The translations under genes were made by a program, and so were the position numbers. From CATQHL01 sp965242895 (lineage in GTDB: Bacteria; Actinomycetota; Acidimicrobiia; Acidimicrobiales; CATQHL01): a DNA stretch of 64,000 nt. Each line of letters opens with the position of its first letter. Within the stretch, counting starts at the first letter, position 1. Below the pieces are notes generated by a model. That model worked only from the letters and a program-made list of their open reading frames with translations. It ran no database searches and had not been told where the DNA came from. Shown here piece by piece: positions 24,445 through 35,109 of the stretch. The stretch is from NCBI GenBank assembly GCA_965242895.1, contig OZ251507.1:1054001-1118000 (forward strand), in the 5' to 3' direction.

Positions 24445-25479
24445 ATGAAAACTGACACTCCAAATAAGTTTTCTCCAACAGAGAAACTAAATAGTGAAAA
24501 TGCGAAACTTGCTTTTCAAAAGTATACCAACGAGGCAACATCTTCTGCCATCCTGAATATCCATGATGAATTTCTGGCACGACTGAGAAGTCAGGGGCGT
24601 TACCGCTACAGCCGCTACAATGGCCTCCCTCTCCGTTATGCGGGTGGGAAGAGCTTAGCAGTTGGACACATTATTGAAAATTTACCAAGAAATGTCAGCC
24701 GAATAGTATCCCCGTTCTTTGGAGGGGGCTCGGTGGAGATTGCATGTGCGAAAGAGCTTGGCATTCAAGTGCAGGGATACGATGTGTTCGATATTCTAAC
24801 GAACTATTGGGAAGTGCAACTATCGGAACCGGAAACTTTGGCAGATCAAATTGCTGAGTGGGAGCCGAATAAGTCAACTTATTTGCTGGTTAAGAAATGC
24901 TTGAAAGAACATTGGGAAGGCTCCGTCCTAATTGAAAACAAAATAGACCTCGCAGCATACTATTGGTTTAATCACAACCTGAGTTACGGCCCAGGATTCT
25001 TAGGCTGGATGTCAAGAATATATGAAGACACTAATAGATTTGAACGTCTATTGAATAAAGTACGTAGATTCCACTGCCCCGGCCTAACAGTTTTTCATGG
25101 CTCATTTGAAGAATCTATACCCGAGAATAAGACTGACTTCTTGTACTGTGATCCCCCCTACTATCTAGACGGCGACAGCCAAATGTTCCGGGGAATCTAT
25201 CCGCAAAGGAATTTTCCAGTCCACCACAATGGATTCGATCACAAACTGCTGAGAAACCTTCTGCACAAACATCAAGGGGGTTTCATACTCTCTTACAACG
25301 ATTGTGAACAAATACGAAACTGGTATTCAGACTTCCGCATAGTCGAGGTTGAATGGCAATATACTCTTGGGCAAGGAGAAACACGCATCGGAAAAAACAG
25401 AATAGAGAATGGAGTCAATCACCACGTCAAAAAATCTCACGAATTACTGATAATTAAGGGAGACTTTTCAGCTTCATAA
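24445..25479 (+). CDS. D12-class N6-adenine DNA methyltransferase
   Basis: Dam/DpnM-like alpha-class DNA adenine methyltransferase, 344 residues from the ATG at 24445 (AGAGG upstream); the frame is open to a GTG at 24376. Seen: LRYAGGKSLAV at about residue 62, the SAM-binding FFGGGSVEIA near 91 and the catalytic DPPYY near 235. The target site cannot be read from sequence. The DNA is AT-rich compared with the genes on both sides, so it was probably acquired. No restriction endonuclease is adjacent; it is an orphan or a regulatory modification enzyme. Confidence 0.9.
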   Translation: MKTDTPNKFSPTEKLNSENAKLAFQKYTNEATSSAILNIHDEFLARLRSQGRYRYSRYNGLPLRYAGGKSLAVGHIIENLPRNVSRIVSPFFGGGSVEIACAKELGIQVQGYDVFDILTNYWEVQLSEPETLADQIAEWEPNKSTYLLVKKCLKEHWEGSVLIENKIDLAAYYWFNHNLSYGPGFLGWMSRIYEDTNRFERLLNKVRRFHCPGLTVFHGSFEESIPENKTDFLYCDPPYYLDGDSQMFRGIYPQRNFPVHHNGFDHKLLRNLLHKHQGGFILSYNDCEQIRNWYSDFRIVEVEWQYTLGQGETRIGKNRIENGVNHHVKKSHELLIIKGDFSAS

Positions 25480-25501
25480 GCGCATTATTATGGAGTAATT
25501 C

Positions 25502-25526
25502 ACTGCAAGTAGCAGTCGTCGTTTTT
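25502..25526 (+). terminator. Weak intrinsic terminator candidate
   Basis: A 5-bp stem (25502-25506 with 25512-25516) with a 5-nt loop is followed by TCGTCG and five T, 22 bases after the methyltransferase stop. The stem is short, so the call is weak. Confidence 0.25.
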
Positions 25527-25626
25527 CTAATATAGAAACACTGATGTGATGAGTAAATATTAGACTAAAGCACTAATCTGATAGGTATGTTGAACTATAA
25601 ACAAACAACTCAGACAATAGAACGGA

Positions 25627-26466
25627 ATGGGTTTTGTGAGTGATTTTTCTAACAAGGATGGCGTAGCGCTGGTTACGGGCGGCTCTGGTGGGTTGGGAGC
25701 GGCGATTTGCCGACTGCTGGCCGAACGAGGCGCAAACGTTGTGTTCACTTACCGCTCCAACCGCTCAGCAGCCGAGGCGTTGCTCGCCGAATTGGGGGGC
25801 GCCCGCAGGGACGAGGGCGACGAGGCCGGCAGCGAGGTCGAAACACGCAACACGGCGTCGGGGGCGGGCGCTCACGTGCGCGCCATACAGCTGGACCTCT
25901 CCGAAGGCGAGGTTGTGAAAGAAGCCGTGTCCGAAGCGGCTGCGGGGGGCGGGCTGCACACCGTCGTCTACGCCTCGGGGCCGCACGTGCCGATGGAGTA
26001 TGTCTCCAACGTGCCGCCAAAGCGGTTCTGGGAGCAGTGCGGCAACGACATCCTGGCTTTCTACAACCTTCTGCACGCCGCTCTCGGCCATCTGCGGGCT
26101 TCGTCAGGCAACTTGGTGGCGGTCACGACCTGCGCTAATCGTCGTTTCCCTAAACGCGACGCCCTCTCCTCGGCGCCGAAAGGGGCTGTCGAAGCCCTTG
26201 TTCGTGCGGTGGCGAGAGAGGAAGGGCGCTATGGAATGCGGGCGAACTGCGTAGGCCCGGGGCTGATGGCCGACGGCATGGCCGAGGTGCTCATGAACAC
26301 CGGCGAACTCGACGAGCGCGCCCAGGAGATCGCCCTGAGCAACATAGCCCTGGGCAGATTCGGGGCAGCGGAGGACATAGCCGAGGCAGTCTGCTTCCTA
26401 GCTTCCGACAGAGCGCGCTACGTAACCGGTCAGTACTTAGACGTCGACGGGGGCTACAGCATCTAG
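25627..26466 (+). CDS. Short-chain dehydrogenase-like protein lacking the catalytic Tyr
   Basis: Rossmann-fold SDR of 279 residues, FabG-like in overall layout. Seen: VTGGSGGLGAAIC (cofactor-binding TGxxxGxG) at about 17-29, VVYASG in place of NNAG, and the C-terminal PGLMADGM, ARYVTGQYLDVDGGYSI. Where YxxxK is expected the sequence reads ALSSAPKGAVEA, so the Tyr is replaced by Ser while Lys remains; the usual Ser is in a VAVTT segment. An Asp/Glu/Arg/Ala insert (GGARRDEGDEAGSEVE) sits at about 56-80. It may be a non-catalytic or altered member. Substrate unknown. Confidence 0.8.
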   Translation: MGFVSDFSNKDGVALVTGGSGGLGAAICRLLAERGANVVFTYRSNRSAAEALLAELGGARRDEGDEAGSEVETRNTASGAGAHVRAIQLDLSEGEVVKEAVSEAAAGGGLHTVVYASGPHVPMEYVSNVPPKRFWEQCGNDILAFYNLLHAALGHLRASSGNLVAVTTCANRRFPKRDALSSAPKGAVEALVRAVAREEGRYGMRANCVGPGLMADGMAEVLMNTGELDERAQEIALSNIALGRFGAAEDIAEAVCFLASDRARYVTGQYLDVDGGYSI

Positions 26467-26594
26467 ACGCTCCCCAAGAACGGCCCCTGGGCGCTCCCCC
26501 GCCCCTCCTTACGCATACGCCGCCCCTCCCCTTAGGAACGCCCCGCTCTTCTGACACGCCCCGCCTCCCCCCTAGAACGCGCCCCACCTCCCCC

Positions 26595-26993
26595 TTAGGC
26601 GCGCCCCACTATGCGGTCGACCGACACTTCGATCACCCTGCGGTCGGCGCCTCGGTCGCTGGGCGGGCGGTAGCGATGGGCGTAGCGTCTCTCGCCTTCG
26701 GCGCAGCGCAGCGGGTCGGCGGTCACCACGGCTGAACCCTCCAGGGTCAGCCAGCGTCCCCCGTCCACCTGGCTGATCGCCGCGAGCGCAGCGGGTGCCC
26801 CTTCGATCAAACGCACCTTGACCGCCCCGGCGAACGTGATGATGCGAGCCAGCCCAGCGGCGGCATCCCAGGTGAAACCCACGGGCGTCACGTGGGGCGC
26901 CCTCCCCGCTCGGGGGATGCTCAGGGTGGCCAAGTGCCGCTCAGCCAGGAAGTCCAGAGCCGCGGCAGGAAGTTCGTCAGGTCGCCAAGCCAT
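26595..26993 (-). CDS. PPOX-class F420-dependent enzyme candidate
   Basis: Pyridoxamine-phosphate-oxidase-like split barrel of 132 residues, similar to Rv1155-type actinobacterial proteins. Seen: LPAAALDFLAERHLATLSI, the typical first strand, then HVTPVGFTWD, and a middle segment where KVRLIEGAPAALAAISQVD matches the family helix and strand. Members bind F420, FMN or heme products; which one is not visible. No ribosome binding site is clear before the ATG. Its 3' flank is a C-rich low-complexity region (26467-26594). Confidence 0.75.
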   Translation of the reverse strand: MAWRPDELPAAALDFLAERHLATLSIPRAGRAPHVTPVGFTWDAAAGLARIITFAGAVKVRLIEGAPAALAAISQVDGGRWLTLEGSAVVTADPLRCAEGERRYAHRYRPPSDRGADRRVIEVSVDRIVGRA

Positions 26994-27084
26994 AGCGATA
27001 CGGTATGTTGTTTCGGAGTGTCACACGCAGCAAAGACCAAAGACCGACCTAAAGCAAATCCAAGTCAACTCACGGGAGATGAAA

Positions 27085-27510
27085 ATGGGCTGGCGCAAAG
27101 CCGTTAGCACGCTCGAACGACCTTTCACAAAAAACGAGATCGTCCTGTCTACCGAAGACTTGCCAGGCGTGCCTGCGCGCACCCGAGGGAAGGTGAAGTT
27201 GGTGAACGGGTTCACTTGGCGCAGATACTGGGTGTTTTTCGAAAACGGAGCGAAGATCGGCTCGCTGGACGAAGACCAACTCGTACGACCGGCGGACTGG
27301 AAGTTCTATCAAACGGCCAAGACTGAGCGTGCGGCGGCAGCAGAAGCGGCCGCAGCCGCAGCCGCAAGCCCGACCGCCTCGACGGCAGACGAGCAAGGCT
27401 CAGCAGCAGGCGGAGGAGACGACGACAGCCCGGCCGCCCGACTGCGGGCGCTGGTGCCGCCGCACCTCCTAGAGCGCAGCGCAGCGGCGCGGGCGCGGCT
27501 GGAGTCGTAG
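27085..27510 (+). CDS. Small conserved-looking protein with a Tudor/KOW-like segment
   Basis: About 141 residues from ATG 27085, preceded by GGGAG at a good distance; an ATG at 27079 is the alternative and the frame stays open to 26818. The first 75 residues contain GKVKLVNGFTWRRYWVFF and KIGSLDEDQLVRP, resembling a small beta-barrel of the Tudor/KOW type. The C-terminal part is Ala-rich and ends in SPAARLRALVPPHLLERSAA. I do not recognise a named family. It lies between a PPOX gene and the convergent XdhC gene. Confidence 0.6.
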   Translation: MGWRKAVSTLERPFTKNEIVLSTEDLPGVPARTRGKVKLVNGFTWRRYWVFFENGAKIGSLDEDQLVRPADWKFYQTAKTERAAAAEAAAAAAASPTASTADEQGSAAGGGDDDSPAARLRALVPPHLLERSAAARARLES

Positions 27511-27520
27511 ACCTCGAGCG

Positions 27521-27675
27521 GGGGGCTTGCCGCTTCAACCCGCGGCGTCCGCAGCGCTCGCCGCCCATCGCCCTAGCGTCAAAAACTGGTTCCTGTTGAC
27601 GATGGTGGCCAGGGGGCTTGCCGCTTCAACCCGCGGCGTCCGCAGCGCCCGCCGCCGCCTTAGCGTCGAAAGTCT
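27521..27675. repeat. Direct repeat copying the 3' end of xdhC
   Basis: About 65 bp at 27612-27675, which includes the xdhC stop codon, recurs at 27521-27585 with a few changes. The extra copy lies downstream of the stop, between the two convergent genes. Period 91 bp. Confidence 0.8.
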
Positions 27676-28654
27676 GCTTGCAGCCGGGCGCACAGAACCA
27701 GACTCTTGCGCCGCCGGCATCCGCCGAGAAGTACTTGGCATCGGCAACCAGGACGGTCATGCCGCACACGGGGTCGACCGCCGTCTGAGTCTCTTCGGGG
27801 AACGAGCCGAGAGTGAGACGACCCGACGCCCGGAGCGCAACGAGATCGGCCAGTATCGCCACGGCCAGTTCTCGGTTGCTCAGGCGCCCCAGGTCCAGAC
27901 CGGCGGGGGCGCTGATGCGGATCAGTTGATCAGGCGGCACGCCCCTGCCTGCCAGGCGCTCCCGCACAGCGTCGGCGCGCTTGGAGGCAGCTACCAAGCC
28001 CACGTAGGAAGCCTCCGTTCCCAGCGCCGCCTCCAGCGCCAAGTCGTCGTAGTGACCCTGGGTGGCGACAACCACAGCCGAGGAGACGCCAACTCCCAAA
28101 TCGGAGAAGTCCAGAGTGGTCCGCACCAGAGCCGGGACGGGATGCTCGTCGGGCTTGCCGCCCTCGTCGATCACGACCACCTCCCACTCCAGCGCCTGTC
28201 CCATCAGCGCCAGAGCGTGCACGGCGGGCGAGCGTCCTACGACGATGAGCTGCGGACAGGGGAGCACGGGCTCCAGGTAGACCTCCAGAGCCCCATCGTT
28301 CTCGCACGCCATGGGCACGGAGCGTACGCCGCCAGCGCCCCCGTCGCCAGCACCAGCGCCCCCACCGTCGCCAGCGCCCCCACCGCCACCGCCAGCGCCG
28401 TCGCCGCCAGCGCGCTCACCTAGCATCAGCAGTCTGGGCTGCCCGTCCAGCAGAGCCTCGCGTGCCTGCAGCACCACGGTGGGTTCCGCACAGGCGCCGC
28501 CCAGCCAACCTCGCACAGTGCCGTCGGCCAATATGACCGCCTTGGAGCCCTGCTGCCCAGACGACGGGCCCCGCCTCCAGACCACCGTGGCGAGCACGAA
28601 CGGAGTGCGGGCTTTGGCCAAGGCCACGGCGGTGGCCAGAACGGAAACGCTCAC
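27626..28654 (-). CDS. XdhC/CoxF-type molybdenum hydroxylase maturation protein fused to a YHS domain
   Basis: Protein of 342 residues that starts 9 bases after coxL with GTG and so belongs to the cox unit. XdhC/CoxF proteins help insert or sulfurate the molybdenum cofactor of CO dehydrogenase and xanthine dehydrogenase. Seen: the N-terminal XdhC segment TVVWRRGPSSGQQGSKAVI and GGACAEPTVV; a Rossmann part LIVVGRSPAVHALALMG; and VVATQGHYDDLALEAAL. The C-terminus (VDPVCGMTV, then FSADAGGARVWFCAPGCKQTF) is a YHS domain, a metal-binding module usually found in transporters or oxygenases. A Gly-rich insert lies near residues 81-110. The fusion suggests a role in metal delivery; that is inference. 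Confidence 0.85.
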   Translation of the reverse strand: MSVSVLATAVALAKARTPFVLATVVWRRGPSSGQQGSKAVILADGTVRGWLGGACAEPTVVLQAREALLDGQPRLLMLGERAGGDGAGGGGGGAGDGGGAGAGDGGAGGVRSVPMACENDGALEVYLEPVLPCPQLIVVGRSPAVHALALMGQALEWEVVVIDEGGKPDEHPVPALVRTTLDFSDLGVGVSSAVVVATQGHYDDLALEAALGTEASYVGLVAASKRADAVRERLAGRGVPPDQLIRISAPAGLDLGRLSNRELAVAILADLVALRASGRLTLGSFPEETQTAVDPVCGMTVLVADAKYFSADAGGARVWFCAPGCKQTFDAKAAAGAADAAG

Positions 28655-28663
28655 GGGCTCGGT

Positions 28664-31038
<2,375 letters not shown>

Positions 31039-31042
<4 letters not shown>

Positions 31043-31506
31043 TGTGTTCTCCTCTCTGCTGCTGCAGCCTGGATCGACTTGACGATGTTTACATAGCCCG
31101 TACACCGGCAGAGGTTGCCGGAAATCGCCCAGCGGACTTCTTCGTCGCTGGGATTGTCGTTCTCCTCGATAAATGCGGCGCCCACGAGCATCATCGCAGG
31201 CGTGCAGAACCCGCACTGAAGCCCGTGCTGCGCCGTGAACGCCTTCTGGATTGCGTGCAGCTCTCCGTTGGACTTGAGCCCTTCCACCGTGGTGACGTCG
31301 TGGCCGTCGGCTTGGGCGGCAAAGACGGTGCACGACTTCACCGGACTGCCGTCAAGCAGGACGGTGCAGACGCCGCAACTGGTGGTGTCGCAGCCGATGT
31401 GGGTTCCGGTGAGCCCGGCGGTCGAGCGCACGAAGTCCACTAGCAGTTGGCGCGGCTCCACGTCGTGCGTCTGAGGGGTTCCGTTTATGTTGACGCTTAT
31501 CTCCAT
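31039..31506 (-). CDS. coxS: Aerobic CO dehydrogenase small (2Fe-2S) subunit
   Basis: Iron-sulfur subunit of 155 residues that passes electrons from the Mo site to the FAD. Two [2Fe-2S] clusters are seen: the plant-ferredoxin type GCDTTSCGVCTVLLDG and the C-terminal type LQCGFCTPAM with NLCRCTGYVNIV. Length and layout match the family. The ATG at 31506 opens with MEISVNINGT; the frame extends to 31803, which has no support. The stop overlaps the coxL start. Confidence 0.95.
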
Positions 31507-31724
31507 TTTCCGATCCCTTTCTTCTGATTTCTCTATTTCTCTTTCTGGTTGATTCTGATTGAGGTTGATTCTGATTGATCCGACAGAAGCCTGCCGGCTG
31601 TCTGGCTGAAGGCTGCGGTCGGCTGGCGTGAGCGTCTGTCCTAAGCCTGACAGGTGGCTAGGCGGACACCGGGCGGCGGGCGCTGGCTGGAGTTCGCCCT
31701 GCGCGGGCGGCCTGCCGAGTGCGG

Positions 31725-32606
31725 CTAAGCGGCCGAGCGAGCTTGGTTCAACGCTTGTTCCAACCCCCTCTTCGTGTAGACGCGCACTACGTTCCGTTTC
31801 CACTCCGCCGACCCTCGAACGTCGCTGCGCGGCTCAGACGCTGCTGCGGTGAGGGAGGCGGCTTCGGCGAAGAGTTCCTCGCTGGGCAACTCGCCGCGCA
31901 GGGCGTCCTCGGCCTCAGGGGCCTTGCGGTTGGAGGGCGCCACGGACGTCATGGCGATGCCTGCTTCTGCGATCCGTCCGTCGTCTCCGAGTTCGAGATG
32001 GACGGCGACGGCTGCTGTGGCGTAGTCCCCCACCTTGCGTTCTAGTTTCAGGTAGGCGCCGCCGCTGGCGCGGCTGGGAATCGGCACTCGGACCTCGGTG
32101 ACCATCTCGCCGTCGTCGAGGGCGTTCGTGAACGGCCCTTGAATGAAGTCACCGATCGAGATGACCCGCTCGCCCGAAGCTTCCGAAGCTGCGGCCTTGC
32201 GAGCCACTACTTCAGCTCCCGTGGCCAGCAAGACGGAGTTCCAGTCGCCTTCGGGATCGCAGTGGGCCACCGACCCGCAAAGGGTGCCCCTGTTGCGCAC
32301 CAGCGGATCGGCCACCCAGGGAGCGGCTGCAGCCACCGCCCCGGACGACAGGTCGCTTGCGACGAGCGCTGCGTGACGAACGGTGGCTCCGATGCGAAGA
32401 TGTCCGTTGGAGCGCTCCAGCACCGAGAGTTCGGATATCTCGTTGATGTCCACCAGCAGCGAAGGAAACGCAAAGCGGAGCTTCATCATCGGGATGAGAC
32501 TCTGGCCGCCCGCCAGAACTCGGGCGTCCTCCCCCCCTTCGTGAAGCGCCGTTAGTGCTTCGTCCACCGAACGGGCGATGGTCAAGTCAAAAGACGACGG
32601 ATACAT
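31725..32606 (-). CDS. coxM: Aerobic CO dehydrogenase medium (FAD) subunit
   Basis: FAD-binding subunit of 293 residues that completes the CoxLMS heterotrimer. Seen: the FAD-binding AGGQSLIPMMKLR at about 32-44, and the second FAD motif RNRGTLCGSVAHCDPEGD near 103-120. The start at 32606 gives the usual MYPSSFDL beginning and has a purine-rich stretch upstream. It leads the minus-strand cox unit; 218 bp separate it from coxS, longer than usual, with no gene in the spacer. Divergent from the HpsN-like gene. No coxD or coxE is seen in the window. Confidence 0.93.
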   Translation of the reverse strand: MYPSSFDLTIARSVDEALTALHEGGEDARVLAGGQSLIPMMKLRFAFPSLLVDINEISELSVLERSNGHLRIGATVRHAALVASDLSSGAVAAAAPWVADPLVRNRGTLCGSVAHCDPEGDWNSVLLATGAEVVARKAAASEASGERVISIGDFIQGPFTNALDDGEMVTEVRVPIPSRASGGAYLKLERKVGDYATAAVAVHLELGDDGRIAEAGIAMTSVAPSNRKAPEAEDALRGELPSEELFAEAASLTAAASEPRSDVRGSAEWKRNVVRVYTKRGLEQALNQARSAA

Positions 32607-32930
32607 GTTCCACCCTGCTTTCGTGTCTTCGATTTCGTTTTGCGTTTTGAGGCGTCGCTTGCGCTTCGCCTTAGTAGTTATGTCTAGCAGATCGGCTGGG
32701 AGTTTGCCATCCGACTGCCGATTGATTGTCTAGCAGATTGTTGGGGAGTTGTCCAGCCGTCGAACTCTCCCGAGGGGGTCTGCTGTCCGTCTACAGGCAG
32801 TACGGTTAGAGGCAATCGTTCCCTGTCGGTATTCCCGCTACTCCCGCTAGACAGGGCTGGACAGACACGATCCCCGCTGAGCGGGAAACGGATTTCAACC
32901 TACGGATTTCAAACCTACTAAGGAGAAACG
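32607..32930. promoter_or_regulatory. Divergent promoter region between coxM and the HpsN-like gene
   Basis: A 324-bp spacer that must hold the promoters of both units. Seen: an imperfect direct repeat starting with GTCTAGCAGAT (two copies in 32680-32760), a 7-bp inverted repeat CCCTGTC/GACAGGG around 32822-32860, a small hairpin CCCGC-TGA-GCGGG near 32873-32885, and a short direct repeat GGATTTCAA before the plus-strand ribosome binding site AAGGAG. Which of these binds a regulator is unknown. Confidence 0.4.
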
Positions 32931-34214
32931 ATGGCACGCTGGCTCAAGCAAGGACTCCCTGAAGAGGAAAAACGCGCCCAAGACGCAAAGGTCAGGGAGA
33001 CGGTCGAGACGATCCTCACAGACATCGAACGCCGCGGCGACGAGGCCGTCAGAGAGTTGTCGATCCGCTTCGACGACTGGCACAGGGAGGACTTCCAACT
33101 AAGCGCCGAAGAGGTCAAGTCCTGCCTCGACGAAGTGCCCGAAAGCGTGCTGGACGACATCCGTTTCGCTCAGGCGCAGATACGCAACTTCGCCGAGATA
33201 CAGCGATCCGCCCTGCGGGACGTCGAGGAGGAGACGCTGCCAGGGGTCATTCTGGGTCACCGCAACATCCCCGTAGGCGCAGTGGGCTGCTATGTGCCAG
33301 GTGGGAAATACCCGATGGTCGCCTCCGCCCACATGTCGGTGGTAACGGCGAAAGTGGCGGGCGTGAAACGCATAGTGACCTGCGCTCCGCCGTTCGAAGG
33401 GCGTCCCTCGGCGGCCATAGTGGCGGCGCAGCACCTCGCCGGCGCCGACGAGATCTACTGCTTGGGAGGCGTGCAGGCCATCGGCGCCATGGCGCTGGGC
33501 ACGGCCAGCCTCGCCCCGGTAGACATGCTGGTGGGGCCGGGCAATCCGTTCGTGGCAGAGGCCAAGCGTCAGCTCTTCGGGCGGGTGGGGATCGACCTGC
33601 TAGCAGGGCCGACAGAGACCCTGATCATCGCAGACGAGACCTCCGACGCCGAGATTTGCGCCGCTGACCTGCTAGGACAGGCAGAACACGGCCCTACCTC
33701 GCCCGCAATACTTCTGACCAACTCACAGGAGTTGGCGGAGGCGACCATGCTGGAGGTGGAGCGCCAACTCGGCGTGCTGCCCACCGGAGAGGTGGCCGGT
33801 ATGGCCTGGGCGGACTACGGGCAGGTAATAGTGGCCGAGGACGCAGAGGAGATGCTGCAGATCGCCGAAGGGATCGCTTCGGAGCATGTCCAGGTGATGA
33901 CAGCCGACCCCGACTTCTTCCTCGAAGGTCTGACGAACTACGGGTCGCTGTTCCTGGGACACCGCACAAACGTGGCTTTCGGCGACAAGGTGATCGGCAC
34001 CAACCACACTCTCCCCACCCGTCGGGCAGCCCGCTACACCGGCGGTCTCTGGGTGGGCAAGTTCTTGAAGACCTGCACCTACCAGAAGGTGCTGACCGAC
34101 GAGGCGGCGGTGCTAGTCGGCGAGTACTGCTCGAGGCTGTGCGCCCTTGAGGGCTTCGCCGGCCACCAGGAGCAGGCCGACATCCGGGTGCGGCGGCTGA
34201 GTCCGGCGGTCTGA
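32931..34214 (+). CDS. HisD-family dehydrogenase, sulfopropanediol dehydrogenase (HpsN)-like
   Basis: NAD- and zinc-dependent dehydrogenase of the histidinol dehydrogenase superfamily, 427 residues. Seen: GCYVPGGKYPMVASAHMSVV, GGVQAIGAMALGTAS, GPGNPFVAEAKRQLFG, LLAGPTETLIIAD, QAEHGPTSPAILLT (metal and catalytic His region) and TNHTLPTRRAARYTGGLWVGKFLKT. The last motif and the stand-alone setting without other his genes point to the HpsN type, which oxidises 2,3-dihydroxypropane-1-sulfonate (DHPS) to sulfolactate, rather than to histidine biosynthesis. AAGGAG lies five bases before the ATG. It is followed by an SDR only 2 bases away, which may supply the isomer-converting dehydrogenase of DHPS use. 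The substrate is inference. Confidence 0.85.
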   Translation: MARWLKQGLPEEEKRAQDAKVRETVETILTDIERRGDEAVRELSIRFDDWHREDFQLSAEEVKSCLDEVPESVLDDIRFAQAQIRNFAEIQRSALRDVEEETLPGVILGHRNIPVGAVGCYVPGGKYPMVASAHMSVVTAKVAGVKRIVTCAPPFEGRPSAAIVAAQHLAGADEIYCLGGVQAIGAMALGTASLAPVDMLVGPGNPFVAEAKRQLFGRVGIDLLAGPTETLIIADETSDAEICAADLLGQAEHGPTSPAILLTNSQELAEATMLEVERQLGVLPTGEVAGMAWADYGQVIVAEDAEEMLQIAEGIASEHVQVMTADPDFFLEGLTNYGSLFLGHRTNVAFGDKVIGTNHTLPTRRAARYTGGLWVGKFLKTCTYQKVLTDEAAVLVGEYCSRLCALEGFAGHQEQADIRVRRLSPAV

Positions 34215-34216
34215 AA

Positions 34217-35107
34217 ATGACGCACGAACCGCAACACGGCTCCGCACACGACGGCTCCGGCTCCGCACACGACGATGGTGTGCAGGATGCGGCTCTCGCC
34301 GGCGAGCGGGGCTCCACACACGACGGCTCCGGCTCCGCACACGACGGCTCGAAGGAGGGCCTGCTGAACCTGCAGGGACGCAGAGCGCTAGTAACCGGAG
34401 CGGGCAGAGGCATAGGGCGCGCCTGCGCTGTGGCTCTGGCGCGGGCGGGGGCGGAGGTGACGCTGCTCAGCCGGACGGCCTCCGACCTCGAAGAGGCGGC
34501 TGCGGACATCGCCGCCAGCGGCGGGGTGGCAGACGTCCTGGTCTGCGACTGCACCGACCGCGCCGACGTCGCAGAAAGGTTGAACAGCGCCCCGGGGCAC
34601 TGGGACGTGCTCGTGAACAACGCAGGCACGAACCGCCCTATGCCGTTCCTAGAAGTCGGCGAGGAAGACTACGAAGCGGTCATGGCGTTGAACGTCAAAG
34701 CGGCGTTCTTCGTGGCGCAGGCGGCGGCGGCCAAGATGGTGGACGCAGACGCAAGGGGGAGCATCATCAACATGTCTTCGCAGATGGGGCACGTGGGCGG
34801 GCAGCGGCGCTCGCTCTACTGCGCCTCCAAGCACGCCTTGGAGGGCATGACGAAGGCCATGGCGCTCGACCTAGCACCCCACGGAATACGCGTGAACACT
34901 GTGTGCCCCACTTTCGTGCTGACGCCGATGACTGCTCCCTTTTTTGAGGACGAGGACTTCCGCGCCGACACCCTCGAGCGCATCCCTCTCGGCCGACTCG
35001 CCGACGTGGAGGACGTCACCGGAGCGGTGGTCTTCCTGGCCTCGGATGCGTCCGCCATGATCACCGGGTCGGCGATCAAGATAGACGGCGGCTGGACGGC
35101 GGTCTGA
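34217..35107 (+). CDS. Short-chain dehydrogenase with a repetitive N-terminal extension
   Basis: Classical SDR of 296 residues. From about residue 52 the family motifs are intact: VTGAGRGIGRAC, NNAGTNRP, NMSSQMGHVG with the catalytic Ser, YCASKHALEG with YxxxK, and VFLASDASAMITGSAIKIDGGW at the end. The first 47 residues are low-complexity repeats of SAHDGSG encoded by tandem 12 to 24-bp DNA repeats; they are not part of the family. The ATG is 2 bases after the HpsN-like stop, so the two are co-translated; in DHPS-using bacteria HpsO/HpsP dehydrogenases accompany HpsN. An internal start near the beginning of the real domain cannot be excluded. Confidence 0.85.
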   Translation: MTHEPQHGSAHDGSGSAHDDGVQDAALAGERGSTHDGSGSAHDGSKEGLLNLQGRRALVTGAGRGIGRACAVALARAGAEVTLLSRTASDLEEAAADIAASGGVADVLVCDCTDRADVAERLNSAPGHWDVLVNNAGTNRPMPFLEVGEEDYEAVMALNVKAAFFVAQAAAAKMVDADARGSIINMSSQMGHVGGQRRSLYCASKHALEGMTKAMALDLAPHGIRVNTVCPTFVLTPMTAPFFEDEDFRADTLERIPLGRLADVEDVTGAVVFLASDASAMITGSAIKIDGGWTAV

Positions 35108-35109
35108 AC

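Noticed and set aside
32931..34214. Histidinol dehydrogenase of histidine biosynthesis
   Set aside because: No other his genes are near, and the C-terminal motif with RAARYTGGLWVGKF fits the HpsN type better; left as a family-level call.
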